Source: Bacteroidales bacterium (GTDB lineage: Bacteria > Bacteroidota > Bacteroidia > Bacteroidales > F082). From it: 53,757 nt of DNA. A program made the translations under genes and the position numbers. Positions 9,476 to 17,705 of the stretch are shown here, piece after piece. The notes under the pieces are model-generated. The model ran no database searches. It worked only from the letters and a program-made list of their open reading frames with translations, and was not told the origin of the DNA. How positions within the stretch are numbered: position 1 is the stretch's first letter; each line of letters starts with the position of its first letter. The stretch is from positions 1 to 53,757 of the forward strand of contig JAQVGO010000007.1 in NCBI GenBank assembly GCA_028696715.1, in the 5' to 3' direction.

Positions 9476-10024
9476 ATGGCTTTGATCAGAGCAATAAAAG
9501 GTATGAGTCCCAGCTTTGGAGAAAACTGTTTCTTCGCCGAAAATGCAACGATTGTTGGAGATGTTGAAATGGGAGATAACTGCAGTGTATGGTTCAATGC
9601 AGTTGTGCGTGGCGATGTGCATTACATCAAAATTGGGAATAATGTCAACATACAGGACGGTGTGGTGATACATTGTACCTACAAAAAAGCACCGGTGAAT
9701 ATCGGAAATAACGTTTCGATTGCCCATAATGCTATCGTGCACGGATGCACAATTCACGACAACGTTCTGGTGGGTATGGGAGCCATTATCATGGACGGAG
9801 CCGTGATCGAATCCAACTCGATAATTGCTGCCGGTGCTTTGGTGGGCAAAAATGTCAGGGTTGAATCCGGAAGTGTTTACGCTGGTATCCCGGCAAAAAA
9901 ACTAAAAACCATTGACCAGACACTCCTCGAAGGCGAAGTACATCGCATTGCACGGTCTTACACCATGTACGCCAGTTGGCATGACGAAAACATCAAACCC
10001 CTGGAAGCTGATCAACAGCGTTAA
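9476..10024 (+). CDS. Gamma-class carbonic anhydrase family protein (left-handed beta-helix)
   Basis: A 182-residue hexapeptide-repeat protein of the YrdA/PaaY/gamma-carbonic anhydrase group, normally a trimer. The three metal-binding His are present in VVIHC, SIAHN and IVHGC, spaced as in the family. The hexapeptide repeats run from about 20 to 145, followed by a C-terminal helix. Start ATG 9476 is 4 bases after the nadB stop, making it the last gene of the sucA-sucB-nadB unit. CO2/bicarbonate interconversion is plausible beside a CO2-releasing complex, but many members of this family have no proven activity. Confidence 0.92.
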   Translation: MALIRAIKGMSPSFGENCFFAENATIVGDVEMGDNCSVWFNAVVRGDVHYIKIGNNVNIQDGVVIHCTYKKAPVNIGNNVSIAHNAIVHGCTIHDNVLVGMGAIIMDGAVIESNSIIAAGALVGKNVRVESGSVYAGIPAKKLKTIDQTLLEGEVHRIARSYTMYASWHDENIKPLEADQQR

Positions 10025-10064
10025 AAATCTGAAGTGATGCCTCAAGCTGATTAAATTTTGGCAT

Positions 10065-10072
10065 TAAATTTG
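10065..10072 (+). promoter_or_regulatory. -7 box before the zinc protease gene
   Basis: TAAATTTG matches TAnnTTTG, 32 bases upstream of the ATG at 10105. There is no clear -33 partner. Confidence 0.45.
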
Positions 10073-10104
10073 ATACCCTGAAGCAAACAAAACAAAACGC
10101 ATAT

Positions 10105-10785
10105 ATGTCAATCTGGATCATTTTTGTATTCTTTATGTTGCTGAGTTGGCTTGTAAGCAGTCAACTGAAAAGCAAATTTACAGCATACAGCAAAATTCCG
10201 GTTGTTAATGGCATGAGTGGCAGGGATATAGCAAATAAAATGCTTTCCGACAACGGCATCACTGATGTTCAGGTATTATCCGTTGAGGGCAGTTTGAGCG
10301 ATCATTATAATCCTGCGAACAAAACAGTTAACCTGAGCCGTGAGGTATATGAAGGTCGAAATGTAGCAGCGGCCGCAGTTGCGGCACACGAGTGTGGACA
10401 TGCTGTACAACATGCCACAGCCTATCATTGGTTGCAAATGCGTAGCACCCTGGTGCCCATAGTTAGTTTCAGCTCAAAATGGGTGCAATGGGTTCTATTA
10501 GCCGGCATCCTGCTTATTCAATCCTTCCCACAATTGCTTTTGGTTGGTATTGTTATGTTTGCTCTTACAACATTGTTCAGCTTTATCACCTTACCCGTCG
10601 AAATTGATGCCAGCCAAAGAGCATTGGCGTGGCTTAATATCAGCGGTATTACCGATCATAGTTCGCACCCCAAAGCACAGGAAGCCTTGCGATGGGCAGC
10701 TTATACCTATGTAGTTGCTGCTCTGGCATCACTGGCAACCTTGCTTTATTATATTGCCATCTTCTTAGGTGGCCGAAAAAATTAA
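10105..10785 (+). CDS. Zinc metallopeptidase, YugP family (membrane)
   Basis: A 226-residue integral membrane protein with an N-terminal hydrophobic segment (3-18), a HExxH zinc motif (His95-Glu96-Cys-Gly-His99) and two or three further membrane segments at about 125-160 and 195-222. Length, the preceding LSREVYEGRNVAAAAVAAHE context and the CGHAVQHA sequence are those of the YugP/neutral zinc metallopeptidase family. Substrate unknown. It is preceded by its own -7 box and appears monocistronic. Confidence 0.92.
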   Translation: MSIWIIFVFFMLLSWLVSSQLKSKFTAYSKIPVVNGMSGRDIANKMLSDNGITDVQVLSVEGSLSDHYNPANKTVNLSREVYEGRNVAAAAVAAHECGHAVQHATAYHWLQMRSTLVPIVSFSSKWVQWVLLAGILLIQSFPQLLLVGIVMFALTTLFSFITLPVEIDASQRALAWLNISGITDHSSHPKAQEALRWAAYTYVVAALASLATLLYYIAIFLGGRKN

Positions 10786-10833
10786 TTCACTAACTTAAAC
10801 ATTATTTATTATTAACCTTTAAATTTTAACATT

Positions 10834-11713
10834 ATGAAAATCAATCGTATTTTAGTTGTTTTACTGATGATTGCTGGCGTAAGTCTCAGCTCATGTTAAA
10901 AAAGACGATGACATCGTAAATCCTGAACCAACCTTAAACTTTATCGGCGGTGAAGGATATACATCAACAGATGTAACCATCAATGCTGGTGAGCAAATTA
11001 AAGTTGGTTTCAATGCAAGCGCAAATAATGAAACAAATGAAAAGCTTACAAACTTCAAATTAACGCTGACAGCCAACAACCAATCTCAGACCCTGGTTGA
11101 TTCAACGTTTAATGAAGAAACGTTCACTACTACGATCTTCATCGATTTTCCTGAGTCGGTTACTGCTCGCCTGGAAGGTACGATCACCGACAAAGCCGGA
11201 AGAACAACTTCTGTTGCTTTTAACGTCACTGTTGAAGAAGCTGGCGTAAAAGTACTGAAGCATACTGATGTTAAGTTCGGATCGTGGAATGATGAAATCG
11301 GCAGTTTTTATAACCTGAAGGAAAATACTGTATTTACTGTATCACAGGCTGCTGCCAATCAGGCAAAAGTTGATCTTGTATTCTATAAAGGCGATAACGA
11401 TGATAACTCTATTGCTGCTCCTATCGATGCATCGCTGGAAACTATTCTCACCTTCGACATCTCTAACTGGGAAACCAGAAATGCAACCTTGTTTATCAAA
11501 ACTGAAATGACTGTTGAAGATTTTGATGCTATTGGCGAATACTATGAATTCCCTGAATTTGTGGAAGCAGAAGCAAATACAAAAATCGTGAATATGGTAA
11601 ATGGCGATGTTTTATTCTTCAAAACTGAAGCCGGTGCCCTGGGATATATCAAAGTTGTTGGTCTCTATTCACGTGGCGACCTCGGTGAATTTGAAGTAAT
11701 TGTAATGGAATAA
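10834..11713 (+). pseudogene. Secreted lipoprotein gene interrupted by a one-base frameshift
   Basis: ATG 10834 opens a 21-codon lipoprotein signal peptide ending in the lipobox SLSSC and then hits TAA at 10897. Skipping one T (10897) restores an open frame that continues without a stop to 11713 and reads KKDDDIVNPEP straight after the Cys, the usual charged linker of Bacteroidota lipoproteins. The joined product would be about 292 residues, acidic, with two beta-rich parts (about 30-130 and 145-292); I do not recognise a named family. Either the gene is broken, or there is a base-call error beside the A6 run. The coding character of the downstream frame (no stop for 271 codons) says the decay is very recent or not real. 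Confidence 0.8.
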
Positions 11714-11731
11714 TTTCATTCAAATAATAAA

Positions 11732-11769
11732 AAAATGGCTGCCTCATTTCAGAGACAGCCATTTTTTTT
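11732..11769 (+). terminator. Bidirectional terminator between convergent genes
   Basis: The stem AATGGCTG-CTC / GAG-CAGCCATT is flanked by an A-run on the left and a T-run on the right, placed between the lipoprotein stop (11713) and the convergent gene stop (11793), so it can serve both strands. Confidence 0.85.
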
Positions 11770-11792
11770 GTGTATTGGTGTGTCAATAGCAC

Positions 11793-12470
11793 CTAAAACC
11801 AACCAAATTTAAAACTCAGGTTAAAGGAAAATGAATCGAGTGCGTCTTTATCAATCTCTGTTACTATTTCATCAAAATTTGCATCCAGGTGCTTGTATCT
11901 GAGTGACACCCCATTCGTAAATCTATAGGAAGCCCCTACGCCAATTCTAAAAAACTTCACTACATTGAATTCAAGGTCAACGCCTGGCTCCACCACAAAA
12001 AACACATCCGTATCGGTATAGTAATTATACCTGCCATGAAAGTCTTTCCAACCATTCGACTCAACAACACTAATACCTCCGGCTCCCAGTATCACAGGAA
12101 AACTTAGATGAACCGGGCTATGTGGCATTATAATCGGCTCAAAGAGCAAGCCACCATAACCACCAGCCAGATAATAATCCTTCTTATCGTAAAACTCACT
12201 TTTTTCAATATTGTTCATAAAACCATAACCGGCAAATCCAAGTGCAAATTTATGGTTGGCAATCCAGGCAAAGCGGGCACCAAGCATCAAGGCATCCTTT
12301 GAATCGATCTGGCTGTAACCAACTGTAAATGCCCCATATCCACCATGAGTCACCCTTACGTCAGGTTTGTTTTTGAAAAGAGTTCTCATTTCGCCGGAAT
12401 ATTCCTGGCCGAACATTTTTACGCTACTCAACAGCGCTAGTGCTAAAACAATGATCTTTGTAGTTTTCAT
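11793..12470 (-). CDS. Putative outer-membrane beta-barrel protein
   Basis: A 225-residue protein with a Sec signal peptide (MKTTKIIVLALALLSSVKMFGQ, cut near residue 22), then alternating hydrophobic/polar beta-strand stretches rich in Tyr, Gly and Phe, ending in FNLSFKFGWF with a terminal Phe as in BAM-inserted outer-membrane barrels. About 8-10 strands fit the length. I do not recognise a specific family or ligand. It is followed on the minus strand by the shared terminator and preceded 17 bases upstream by a similar gene (12488-13012), so the two are probably co-transcribed. Confidence 0.8.
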   Translation of the reverse strand: MKTTKIIVLALALLSSVKMFGQEYSGEMRTLFKNKPDVRVTHGGYGAFTVGYSQIDSKDALMLGARFAWIANHKFALGFAGYGFMNNIEKSEFYDKKDYYLAGGYGGLLFEPIIMPHSPVHLSFPVILGAGGISVVESNGWKDFHGRYNYYTDTDVFFVVEPGVDLEFNVVKFFRIGVGASYRFTNGVSLRYKHLDANFDEIVTEIDKDALDSFSFNLSFKFGWF

Positions 12471-12487
12471 CTTGTTTTTGAATTATA

Positions 12488-13012
12488 TTAATTTACAAAT
12501 TGATAGCTTAGCCCCACTCCAAAATCATAAAAATGGGGATATATTGTGTTAAAAGACTGTAATTCAATAAAAGGCTTTATCTCCGAAAAAATTATCAATG
12601 GGGTGCGGGCTATGTGAAATTCTACTCCCAAAACTGCATCCAGCCCAATTACAAAGCCACTGGCAAACTGATTCTCGACATGATATCTGTCAGATTCTGA
12701 CCAACTGCGAACCTGATTATAGCCATTGACATAACCCAGATGCATCCCGCCTCCAAAATAGGCATTCCATTGATGTTTAGACCCTTTGAAAATTTGTGCA
12801 TATTTCTCAAAAAGCCCGTAAAGCTGCACCCCACCTGTTCTGAATCCCAGAATTCCCTGAAGGGCTACTGCCTCATTTTTTACTATCTTGGCTGTGAATC
12901 CAGACATCAATCCAAATCTTGCTCCCAGCTGCTGATCATACTTTTGCGCAAATCCACTAACAGAAACAGTTAAGAATACCAACAACACAAAAGGTTTAAA
13001 TGACATTTTCAT
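12488..13012 (-). CDS. Putative small outer-membrane protein
   Basis: A 174-residue protein with a signal peptide (MKMSFKPFVLLVFLTVSVSGFAQ, cut near 23) followed by strand-rich sequence with Gly/aromatic alternation (GARFGLMSGFTAKI, YFGGGMHLGYVNGY, GFVIGLDAVLGVEF) and a C-terminal VGLSYQFVN. It looks like an 8-stranded barrel of the opacity/OmpW-like type, but no family signature is certain. ATG 13012 and ATG 13006 are both possible. It lies upstream of and close to the other barrel gene. Confidence 0.75.
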   Translation of the reverse strand: MKMSFKPFVLLVFLTVSVSGFAQKYDQQLGARFGLMSGFTAKIVKNEAVALQGILGFRTGGVQLYGLFEKYAQIFKGSKHQWNAYFGGGMHLGYVNGYNQVRSWSESDRYHVENQFASGFVIGLDAVLGVEFHIARTPLIIFSEIKPFIELQSFNTIYPHFYDFGVGLSYQFVN

Positions 13013-13093
13013 ATTTGAAATTTTCTCTTTTGGAATCGAAATATGTAATAAAAAATCTGCATCAAGGGAGTGGTATCCCTGACCAGGTTGGCT

Positions 13094-13870
13094 TTATTCA
13101 GGTAAAATTTTGCCCGAGCCAGTCACATTGGCATCAACTACAGGCGATCCGGCATAATGGATGTTGCCACTTCCTGAAATGATTGCTTCAAGATAATCAT
13201 ACACCCTGGTATAAATACTTCCTGATCCGCTTATCCGGGCAAAACACTCAGCAAGGTGCATTGAAAAAGCCATGATGCTTCCTGAACCTGAAATTCTATA
13301 ATCACCACTAATGGCTTCTCCAATAAGCTTTATGCGGCCCGAGCCGCTGATGGAAGCAGCAATTTGTTCTGCATTCACCACAAAGTCCATCTCGCCGGAG
13401 CCACTCAAATGACTGTTAAAATAATTACAATATACATCGCCAAAAATCGAGCCTGAGCCGCTCAATACCGCTTCAAACTCTGCCTCATCGATCATTCCGG
13501 TTGCAATAGTTCCCGAACCACTTAAATATACTGCTCTTAAAACAGGTGAATAAACATAAATCTTAATTGGATAATTGTTACGAAGGTTCTTGCGCGAATC
13601 AACTTCAAGAGTATTACCATTTACGATTGTTCTGATATGCGGGATAAGGTTTGATTCTGCCACAACATCTACCCTAAAATCAGGTGCCTTGATGTAGTAA
13701 ACATCAAAGTTGGCTTCGTTGGCTATTTTATTAAAACTAACTGTATTACGTCCTTCAGTAACTATATGTCCGTTCCCGTCGATGCCTGTAAACTTCTTAC
13801 ATCCCATCGTAAACAAGCTGAGTGTGAGAATCAGGATAAATGCGCTGCCGCTATAATTTACAATTTTCAT
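13094..13870 (-). CDS. Head GIN domain-containing (DUF2807) cell-surface protein
   Basis: A 258-residue secreted protein; the signal peptide ends in a lipobox-like LFTMGC (Cys 24), so a lipoprotein is likely. Residues about 45-130 are the head of the domain (a DVYYIKAPDFRVDVVAES-type segment), followed by about seven SGSG turns spaced some 20 residues apart, the hallmark of the DUF2807 beta-solenoid. It is the last gene of the sigma/anti-sigma operon, downstream of another solenoid-like protein. A role as surface or periplasmic adhesin or stress protein is inferred from family naming; the real function is unknown. Confidence 0.88.
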   Translation of the reverse strand: MKIVNYSGSAFILILTLSLFTMGCKKFTGIDGNGHIVTEGRNTVSFNKIANEANFDVYYIKAPDFRVDVVAESNLIPHIRTIVNGNTLEVDSRKNLRNNYPIKIYVYSPVLRAVYLSGSGTIATGMIDEAEFEAVLSGSGSIFGDVYCNYFNSHLSGSGEMDFVVNAEQIAASISGSGRIKLIGEAISGDYRISGSGSIMAFSMHLAECFARISGSGSIYTRVYDYLEAIISGSGNIHYAGSPVVDANVTGSGKILPE

Positions 13871-13933
13871 TTTTCAGGTTTTAATTTTACAATTCTTAAA
13901 GACAAATTTTAATTTCAAGGGTCGCAATACAGC

Positions 13934-15037
13934 TTATTTTAATTTGATTGCCAGCGATCCGGATTTTATTCTAATGTCGAGTTTTAAAGGATTCTTCCCG
14001 CTTCCGTAGTTCGTTTTTGCCTGATGGGTATATTCGTCCAGGCTAATTTTTTCAGTTGAAATATTCCCAATTTCTGCTGAATAAGTTACGTTGGCTTTTT
14101 CGTCACTCAAAAGGTTGAGCAAAAAGCTTTGATCACCCTGAATCCCTAATTCGGTATCAGTGCTATTACTCAGAAGTTCAATTTTTTCGGCCTGAGCTTT
14201 AAAATTATTTACTTTCAGGCTCCCGTATCGGGTGTTGAGATTCACAAAACCTGAAACATTTTGTATTTCTGTTTTCGAAAAACTTGTTTCACCGGTAATG
14301 ATGCCGGCATTTTCAATCGACAGCTTATCTCTTTTAGAATCTAAAGTAAGAAATTCAACAGCATCAATTTCCAATTCGCCTGATCTGCCAATAAAGCTTA
14401 TTTTCACGCCATTTCGCAGGCTAAAAACGCCATAACTCATCGATATTTTTGCATCAGAAAGTGTATTAATCGAAACATCACCAAACGCAATATCCATTCG
14501 ACTCGAACCAGTGATATTATTGGCCCTTATGTCACCGTTTGAAACATCCAGTTTCAGTCGTCCTGTATGGTTGGCAAGATAAACATTGCCATATTTTAGA
14601 TTGATGCCTAATGGCTGTGTTTCAGGTAAATAAATCAAATAATCGACAGAGGTATAGGTGCCAGCAGAAAAAAGTGTTCCTGCAATATCAGTCACATCAG
14701 ACCAAAAAGAACCTTTACCGGCAAACAAAGTGCTTGCCGTGATGTAATAGGCGTTTGCGTTGAATTCAAAATCAATTGACTCAAAGTTTTTGTCGAGTCT
14801 TGAGCTCTTGGTGGAGGTAACCTTATAGTTAATCACAAATTTCACAGAATCCACCTCCCAATTCTCCACCATAATATTTCCATATTTATTGCTTATTTCA
14901 ATCTCGGTATTCGCAGTAAGCGGAAATACTTTTGTAAGGCTATTTTCCTTTGTATAGGTTTGTGCCCCTGCACTTAGCGAAATGAAAATAATCATTACAA
15001 ATAGCAAGCTAAATATTGATATGTTTGTTTTCATCAT
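13934..15037 (-). CDS. Secreted beta-solenoid protein, DUF4097-like
   Basis: About 367 residues with a signal peptide (MMKTNISIFSLLFVMIIFISLSAGAQ) and a long run of repeating short strands of the type KYGNI / NGDIRANNI / FGDVSINTL / YGVFSLRNG, typical of DUF4097/adhesin-like right-handed solenoids that accompany head-GIN proteins. ATG 15061 would add eight charged residues before the signal peptide; MMKTN at 15037 gives a normal signal peptide and is preferred. It overlaps the end of the upstream anti-sigma gene by 29 bases, so translation is coupled. Function unknown; it is probably a target or partner in the ECF operon. Confidence 0.82.
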   Translation of the reverse strand: MMKTNISIFSLLFVMIIFISLSAGAQTYTKENSLTKVFPLTANTEIEISNKYGNIMVENWEVDSVKFVINYKVTSTKSSRLDKNFESIDFEFNANAYYITASTLFAGKGSFWSDVTDIAGTLFSAGTYTSVDYLIYLPETQPLGINLKYGNVYLANHTGRLKLDVSNGDIRANNITGSSRMDIAFGDVSINTLSDAKISMSYGVFSLRNGVKISFIGRSGELEIDAVEFLTLDSKRDKLSIENAGIITGETSFSKTEIQNVSGFVNLNTRYGSLKVNNFKAQAEKIELLSNSTDTELGIQGDQSFLLNLLSDEKANVTYSAEIGNISTEKISLDEYTHQAKTNYGSGKNPLKLDIRIKSGSLAIKLK

Positions 15038-15581
15038 TAGGGATTTTTCCGGATTTTTCACTTTGAAGCTGGCTCATAATATCTTGTAATATGCTCAATT
15101 TCAACCTGTAAGTTTGAATCATAGCGGCAATCACATCTTCATTATCTGCATTATCCATCAGATCTTCTTTGAGTTTGAAAAACTCCTGATCAAGCTCATC
15201 AAGTTCAGTTTGAATTTCTTCGCGCAAGGTGCTGTTATCGGCCGTGGCCATATAAAAGCGTTCTGTTTCAACATTGATTTTAGCTGTATAATAATACCCG
15301 GCTTCGAGTAAATCTGTTAAAAGTGAAGGAGTCGATTGATCATCGGCATACTTCCCGCCTGAATGCTGACTTTGAAAATCATGCCAGTAATAGCTGGCAA
15401 CAAAAATCACAACAGCAGCAGCAATTCTTACAGCCCATTTAAACAAAGGACTATTCAAGGAAAGCATTTCAATTCTTCTGACGCTGCTTCTTTCGCTTAC
15501 ACCATACCAGAGCTGTGGTGAGGGTTCGAGTGCGTCAAAACTAACTCTGTTTTGTTTTATAAATTTTTCCAGCTTATCCAT
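15009..15581 (-). CDS. Probable anti-sigma factor (single-pass membrane protein)
   Basis: A 190-residue protein with the cytoplasmic N-terminus MDKLEKFIKQNRVSFDALEPSPQLW, one membrane segment at about 48-64 (FKWAVRIAAAVVIFVASYYW), then a periplasmic coiled-coil-like Glu/Leu-rich region (about 110-175). The topology, N-terminal sequence style and location directly behind an ECF sigma gene (8-base overlap) indicate an anti-sigma factor. The classical ZAS zinc motif is absent, as is common in Bacteroidota versions. Confidence 0.8.
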   Translation of the reverse strand: MDKLEKFIKQNRVSFDALEPSPQLWYGVSERSSVRRIEMLSLNSPLFKWAVRIAAAVVIFVASYYWHDFQSQHSGGKYADDQSTPSLLTDLLEAGYYYTAKINVETERFYMATADNSTLREEIQTELDELDQEFFKLKEDLMDNADNEDVIAAMIQTYRLKLSILQDIMSQLQSEKSGKIPNDENKHINI

Positions 15582-16116
15582 AACAAGCAGTTGTTAAAAT
15601 TTCTTTTACTCTTCTTTTTGCCCGCATATATTGCGATTTTGAATTGCTTTCGCTGGTTTTCAAAATCTGTGCAATTTCTTTATGATCATAGCCCTCGAGC
15701 AGGTAGAGCGAAAATATAATTCTGTTGCCCTGTGGCAGCTGCTCCATAGCGTTTCTCACCGCATCAACACTCAGGCCTGTGACTTCATCATCTCTATCTT
15801 CATCCGCATCAAAAGCAATCATGTCATCAAAAAAATCCAACTGAACTTTCTTTTTTCTTATTTGGTTGATGCACCTGTTTACTACTATTCTTTTCAGCCA
15901 GGCACCAAATGCCGATTCGTACTTGTAAGAAGATATCTTTCGAAAAGCTTCGGCAAATGCATCCTGAAGCATATCCTCTGCTTCCTCAACCGATCCCATA
16001 ATTCTGTAACTGATATTATACATAGCCTTCGCATATTTGCGATACAAATCGTACTGGGCGCGTACATCGCCCTGTTTACTTCTTTCTATAATTTCCCTGT
16101 TTACTTCAGGATACAC
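15574..16116 (-). CDS. ECF-type RNA polymerase sigma factor
   Basis: A 180-residue group-4 sigma factor. Region 2 is at about 20-90 (DLYRKYAKAMYNISYRIMG, EDMLQDAFAEAFRKI), region 4 at about 125-175 (MEQLPQGNRIIFSLYLLEGYDHKEIAQILKTSESNSKSQYMRAKRRVKEIL). The start is GTG 16116, preceded by a purine-rich AAGAAAGAGAAG; no in-frame ATG fits the family N-terminus. It heads the operon sigma / anti-sigma / DUF4097-like / head-GIN. Such operons usually respond to envelope stress and are autoregulated. An inverted repeat lies about 125-155 bases upstream. Confidence 0.93.
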   Translation of the reverse strand: MYPEVNREIIERSKQGDVRAQYDLYRKYAKAMYNISYRIMGSVEEAEDMLQDAFAEAFRKISSYKYESAFGAWLKRIVVNRCINQIRKKKVQLDFFDDMIAFDADEDRDDEVTGLSVDAVRNAMEQLPQGNRIIFSLYLLEGYDHKEIAQILKTSESNSKSQYMRAKRRVKEILTTACYG

Positions 16117-16239
16117 TTCTCTTTCTTAATTATGTTATTAAAGACAAGATAATATCTCGATAGTTACAATTTCCAGCTTTTTTTTCGAAATTTTTTTTCC
16201 ACAATTCAAATAATCATAACACCGATGTCCGGTAAAATT

Positions 16240-16273
16240 ATAATATCGTCCTGTACATATGGGACGGTATTAT
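16240..16273. repeat. Imperfect inverted repeat upstream of the ECF sigma gene
   Basis: ATAATATCGTCCT and GGGACGGTATTAT form arms of 13 bases with 11 matches around an 8-base centre. It lies in the 354-base gap between the sigma gene and ompH, with no ORF. It may be an operator or a hairpin in the sigma operon leader. Apart from this and the ompH terminator I see nothing else in the gap. Confidence 0.5.
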
Positions 16274-16416
16274 CCCAGCGATTAAGTTTTTTTATGTAAG
16301 TTAAATTAATCACAATATAACTTCAAAAAAAACTGTATCATTTGCCCTATTAGCACTGATAACTCCATAGAACCCAATCGATCAGACGATCGAAACAGTC
16401 ATATATTTCCGGCATA

Positions 16417-16446
16417 AAAAAAAGCCACCTGAATTCAGATGGCTTT
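16417..16446 (-). terminator. Terminator of the bamA-ompH operon
   Basis: On the minus strand AAAGCCAtCTGAATTCAG pairs with its downstream arm and is followed by a run of eight T, 25 bases after the stop of the last ompH gene. Confidence 0.85.
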
Positions 16447-16470
16447 ATCAAATATTTTTAAAGAAATTGG

Positions 16471-16986
16471 CTACTTAATACCAAGTTTCGTTTTCACTTT
16501 TGCCGTCACATTATCAGCACCTGATCCAATATGAAGCAAAACACCGGTGGCAGAATCAATGATATAAGTGTAACCATTTTCGGTTCCAACATCTTCAATT
16601 GCTTTTTTTACCTTGTCAATCAGAGGTGTAAGTAATTCATTTCTATGTTCGCTATAATCCAGATCAGCATTTTGTTGAAAATCCTGAATTCTGGTTTGCA
16701 AATCCGTGAGTTCCTTTTCTTTCGACTGACGAATTAAATTTGACATGGTAGCCAGGTTGTTTTGGTAGTCAGTAAGTTTAGTCTGATACTCAGTGGCCAT
16801 GGCGCGTAGTTCGTTTTCGAGCTGCTGTTCGAACTGTCTTAGCTTGTTCTCGATGGTGTCGCGCTCCGGCATCATTCCCATAAGCTCGTTTGAATCAACA
16901 TATCCGATTTTAAGTGTTTGTGCCTGGCCAAAGCCTGCTAATCCAACCAAAACAACAACTAATAATACTTTTGTTAAAATTTTCAT
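16471..16986 (-). CDS. OmpH/Skp family periplasmic chaperone (second copy)
   Basis: A 171-residue protein with a signal peptide (MKILTKVLLVVVLVGLAGFGQAQ), then IGYVDSNELMGMMPE, the conserved Skp start, a long charged coiled coil (about 45-115) that forms the tentacle arms, and a C-terminal strand segment (YTYIIDSATGVLLHIG). It should act as a periplasmic holdase for outer-membrane proteins on their way to BamA. It is the last gene of the cluster and a tandem paralogue of the preceding ompH gene 114 bases upstream. Confidence 0.93.
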   Translation of the reverse strand: MKILTKVLLVVVLVGLAGFGQAQTLKIGYVDSNELMGMMPERDTIENKLRQFEQQLENELRAMATEYQTKLTDYQNNLATMSNLIRQSKEKELTDLQTRIQDFQQNADLDYSEHRNELLTPLIDKVKKAIEDVGTENGYTYIIDSATGVLLHIGSGADNVTAKVKTKLGIK

Positions 16987-17100
16987 TTTCTGATTTCTGG
17001 AGATTAATAACTAATTTTTGAGACGCAAATGTAGAAAATTATTTCGATAACAGCCTTAAAAAAGCAGCACTGCTATCAGTGCTTAACATGCTTTAACGCT

Positions 17101-17655
17101 TTATTTTCTGTCTTCACGCCTTACCGTTTGCATCACATTGCCAATTTCATCAAGCACATCGTCCGAAATATCAAATTTATCACTTGCATACAACATGGTA
17201 GCACCTGCTGCTTTGTCGAAAACAAAAGCGTAATTGCGTGTTTCGGCAATGTCCTGTATGGCATTAAAAACTTTTTCCTGTATTGGCTGCACCAATTCGT
17301 TTCGTTTCTTAAACAATTCACCCTCCGGACCAAAATATTTCATCTGAAGGTCTTTCACCGCCTGCTCTTTTTTGATGATCTCGTCTTCACGTTTACGTTT
17401 CATGTCTTCGGGCAAAAGCACTGATTCGGTTTGATAATCCCGATACATTTTTTCAACGATTTCGTACTGTCCTTTTATCTCTTTCTCCCAGCGCTCCGAA
17501 AGCACATCCAGTTCGGCCTGTGCATCTGAATACTCCGGAATATTATTCAAAATATACTCTGTATCAACATATCCAAAGCGCTGATTTTGTGCTTGAACCG
17601 ACATCAAACCGGCAAACATTAAAACGATTAGTGTTACGATTGCTTTATTTTTCAT
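17101..17655 (-). CDS. OmpH/Skp family periplasmic chaperone (first copy)
   Basis: A 184-residue protein with a signal peptide (MKNKAIVTLIVLMFAGLMSVQAQ) and the Skp-type start RFGYVDTEYILNNIPEY, a Glu/Lys-rich coiled coil (about 45-125) and the closing segment YAFVFDKAAGATMLYA. It lies 50 bases behind bamA, the standard Bacteroidota arrangement. It is longer than the second copy in the coiled coil and ends in a charged tail (VRREDRK). Confidence 0.94.
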   Translation of the reverse strand: MKNKAIVTLIVLMFAGLMSVQAQNQRFGYVDTEYILNNIPEYSDAQAELDVLSERWEKEIKGQYEIVEKMYRDYQTESVLLPEDMKRKREDEIIKKEQAVKDLQMKYFGPEGELFKKRNELVQPIQEKVFNAIQDIAETRNYAFVFDKAAGATMLYASDKFDISDDVLDEIGNVMQTVRREDRK

Positions 17656-17705
17656 AGCCTTTAATTTTAGATTATATGTTTCAAACCAAAAAGCCTGCCA
17701 AAGTT

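Noticed and set aside
10891-10903. Programmed +1 frameshift at TGT-TAA, like prfB
   Set aside because: The slip would move tRNA-Cys onto GTT with no good pairing, and there is no Shine-Dalgarno-like stimulator. Error or mutation is simpler.
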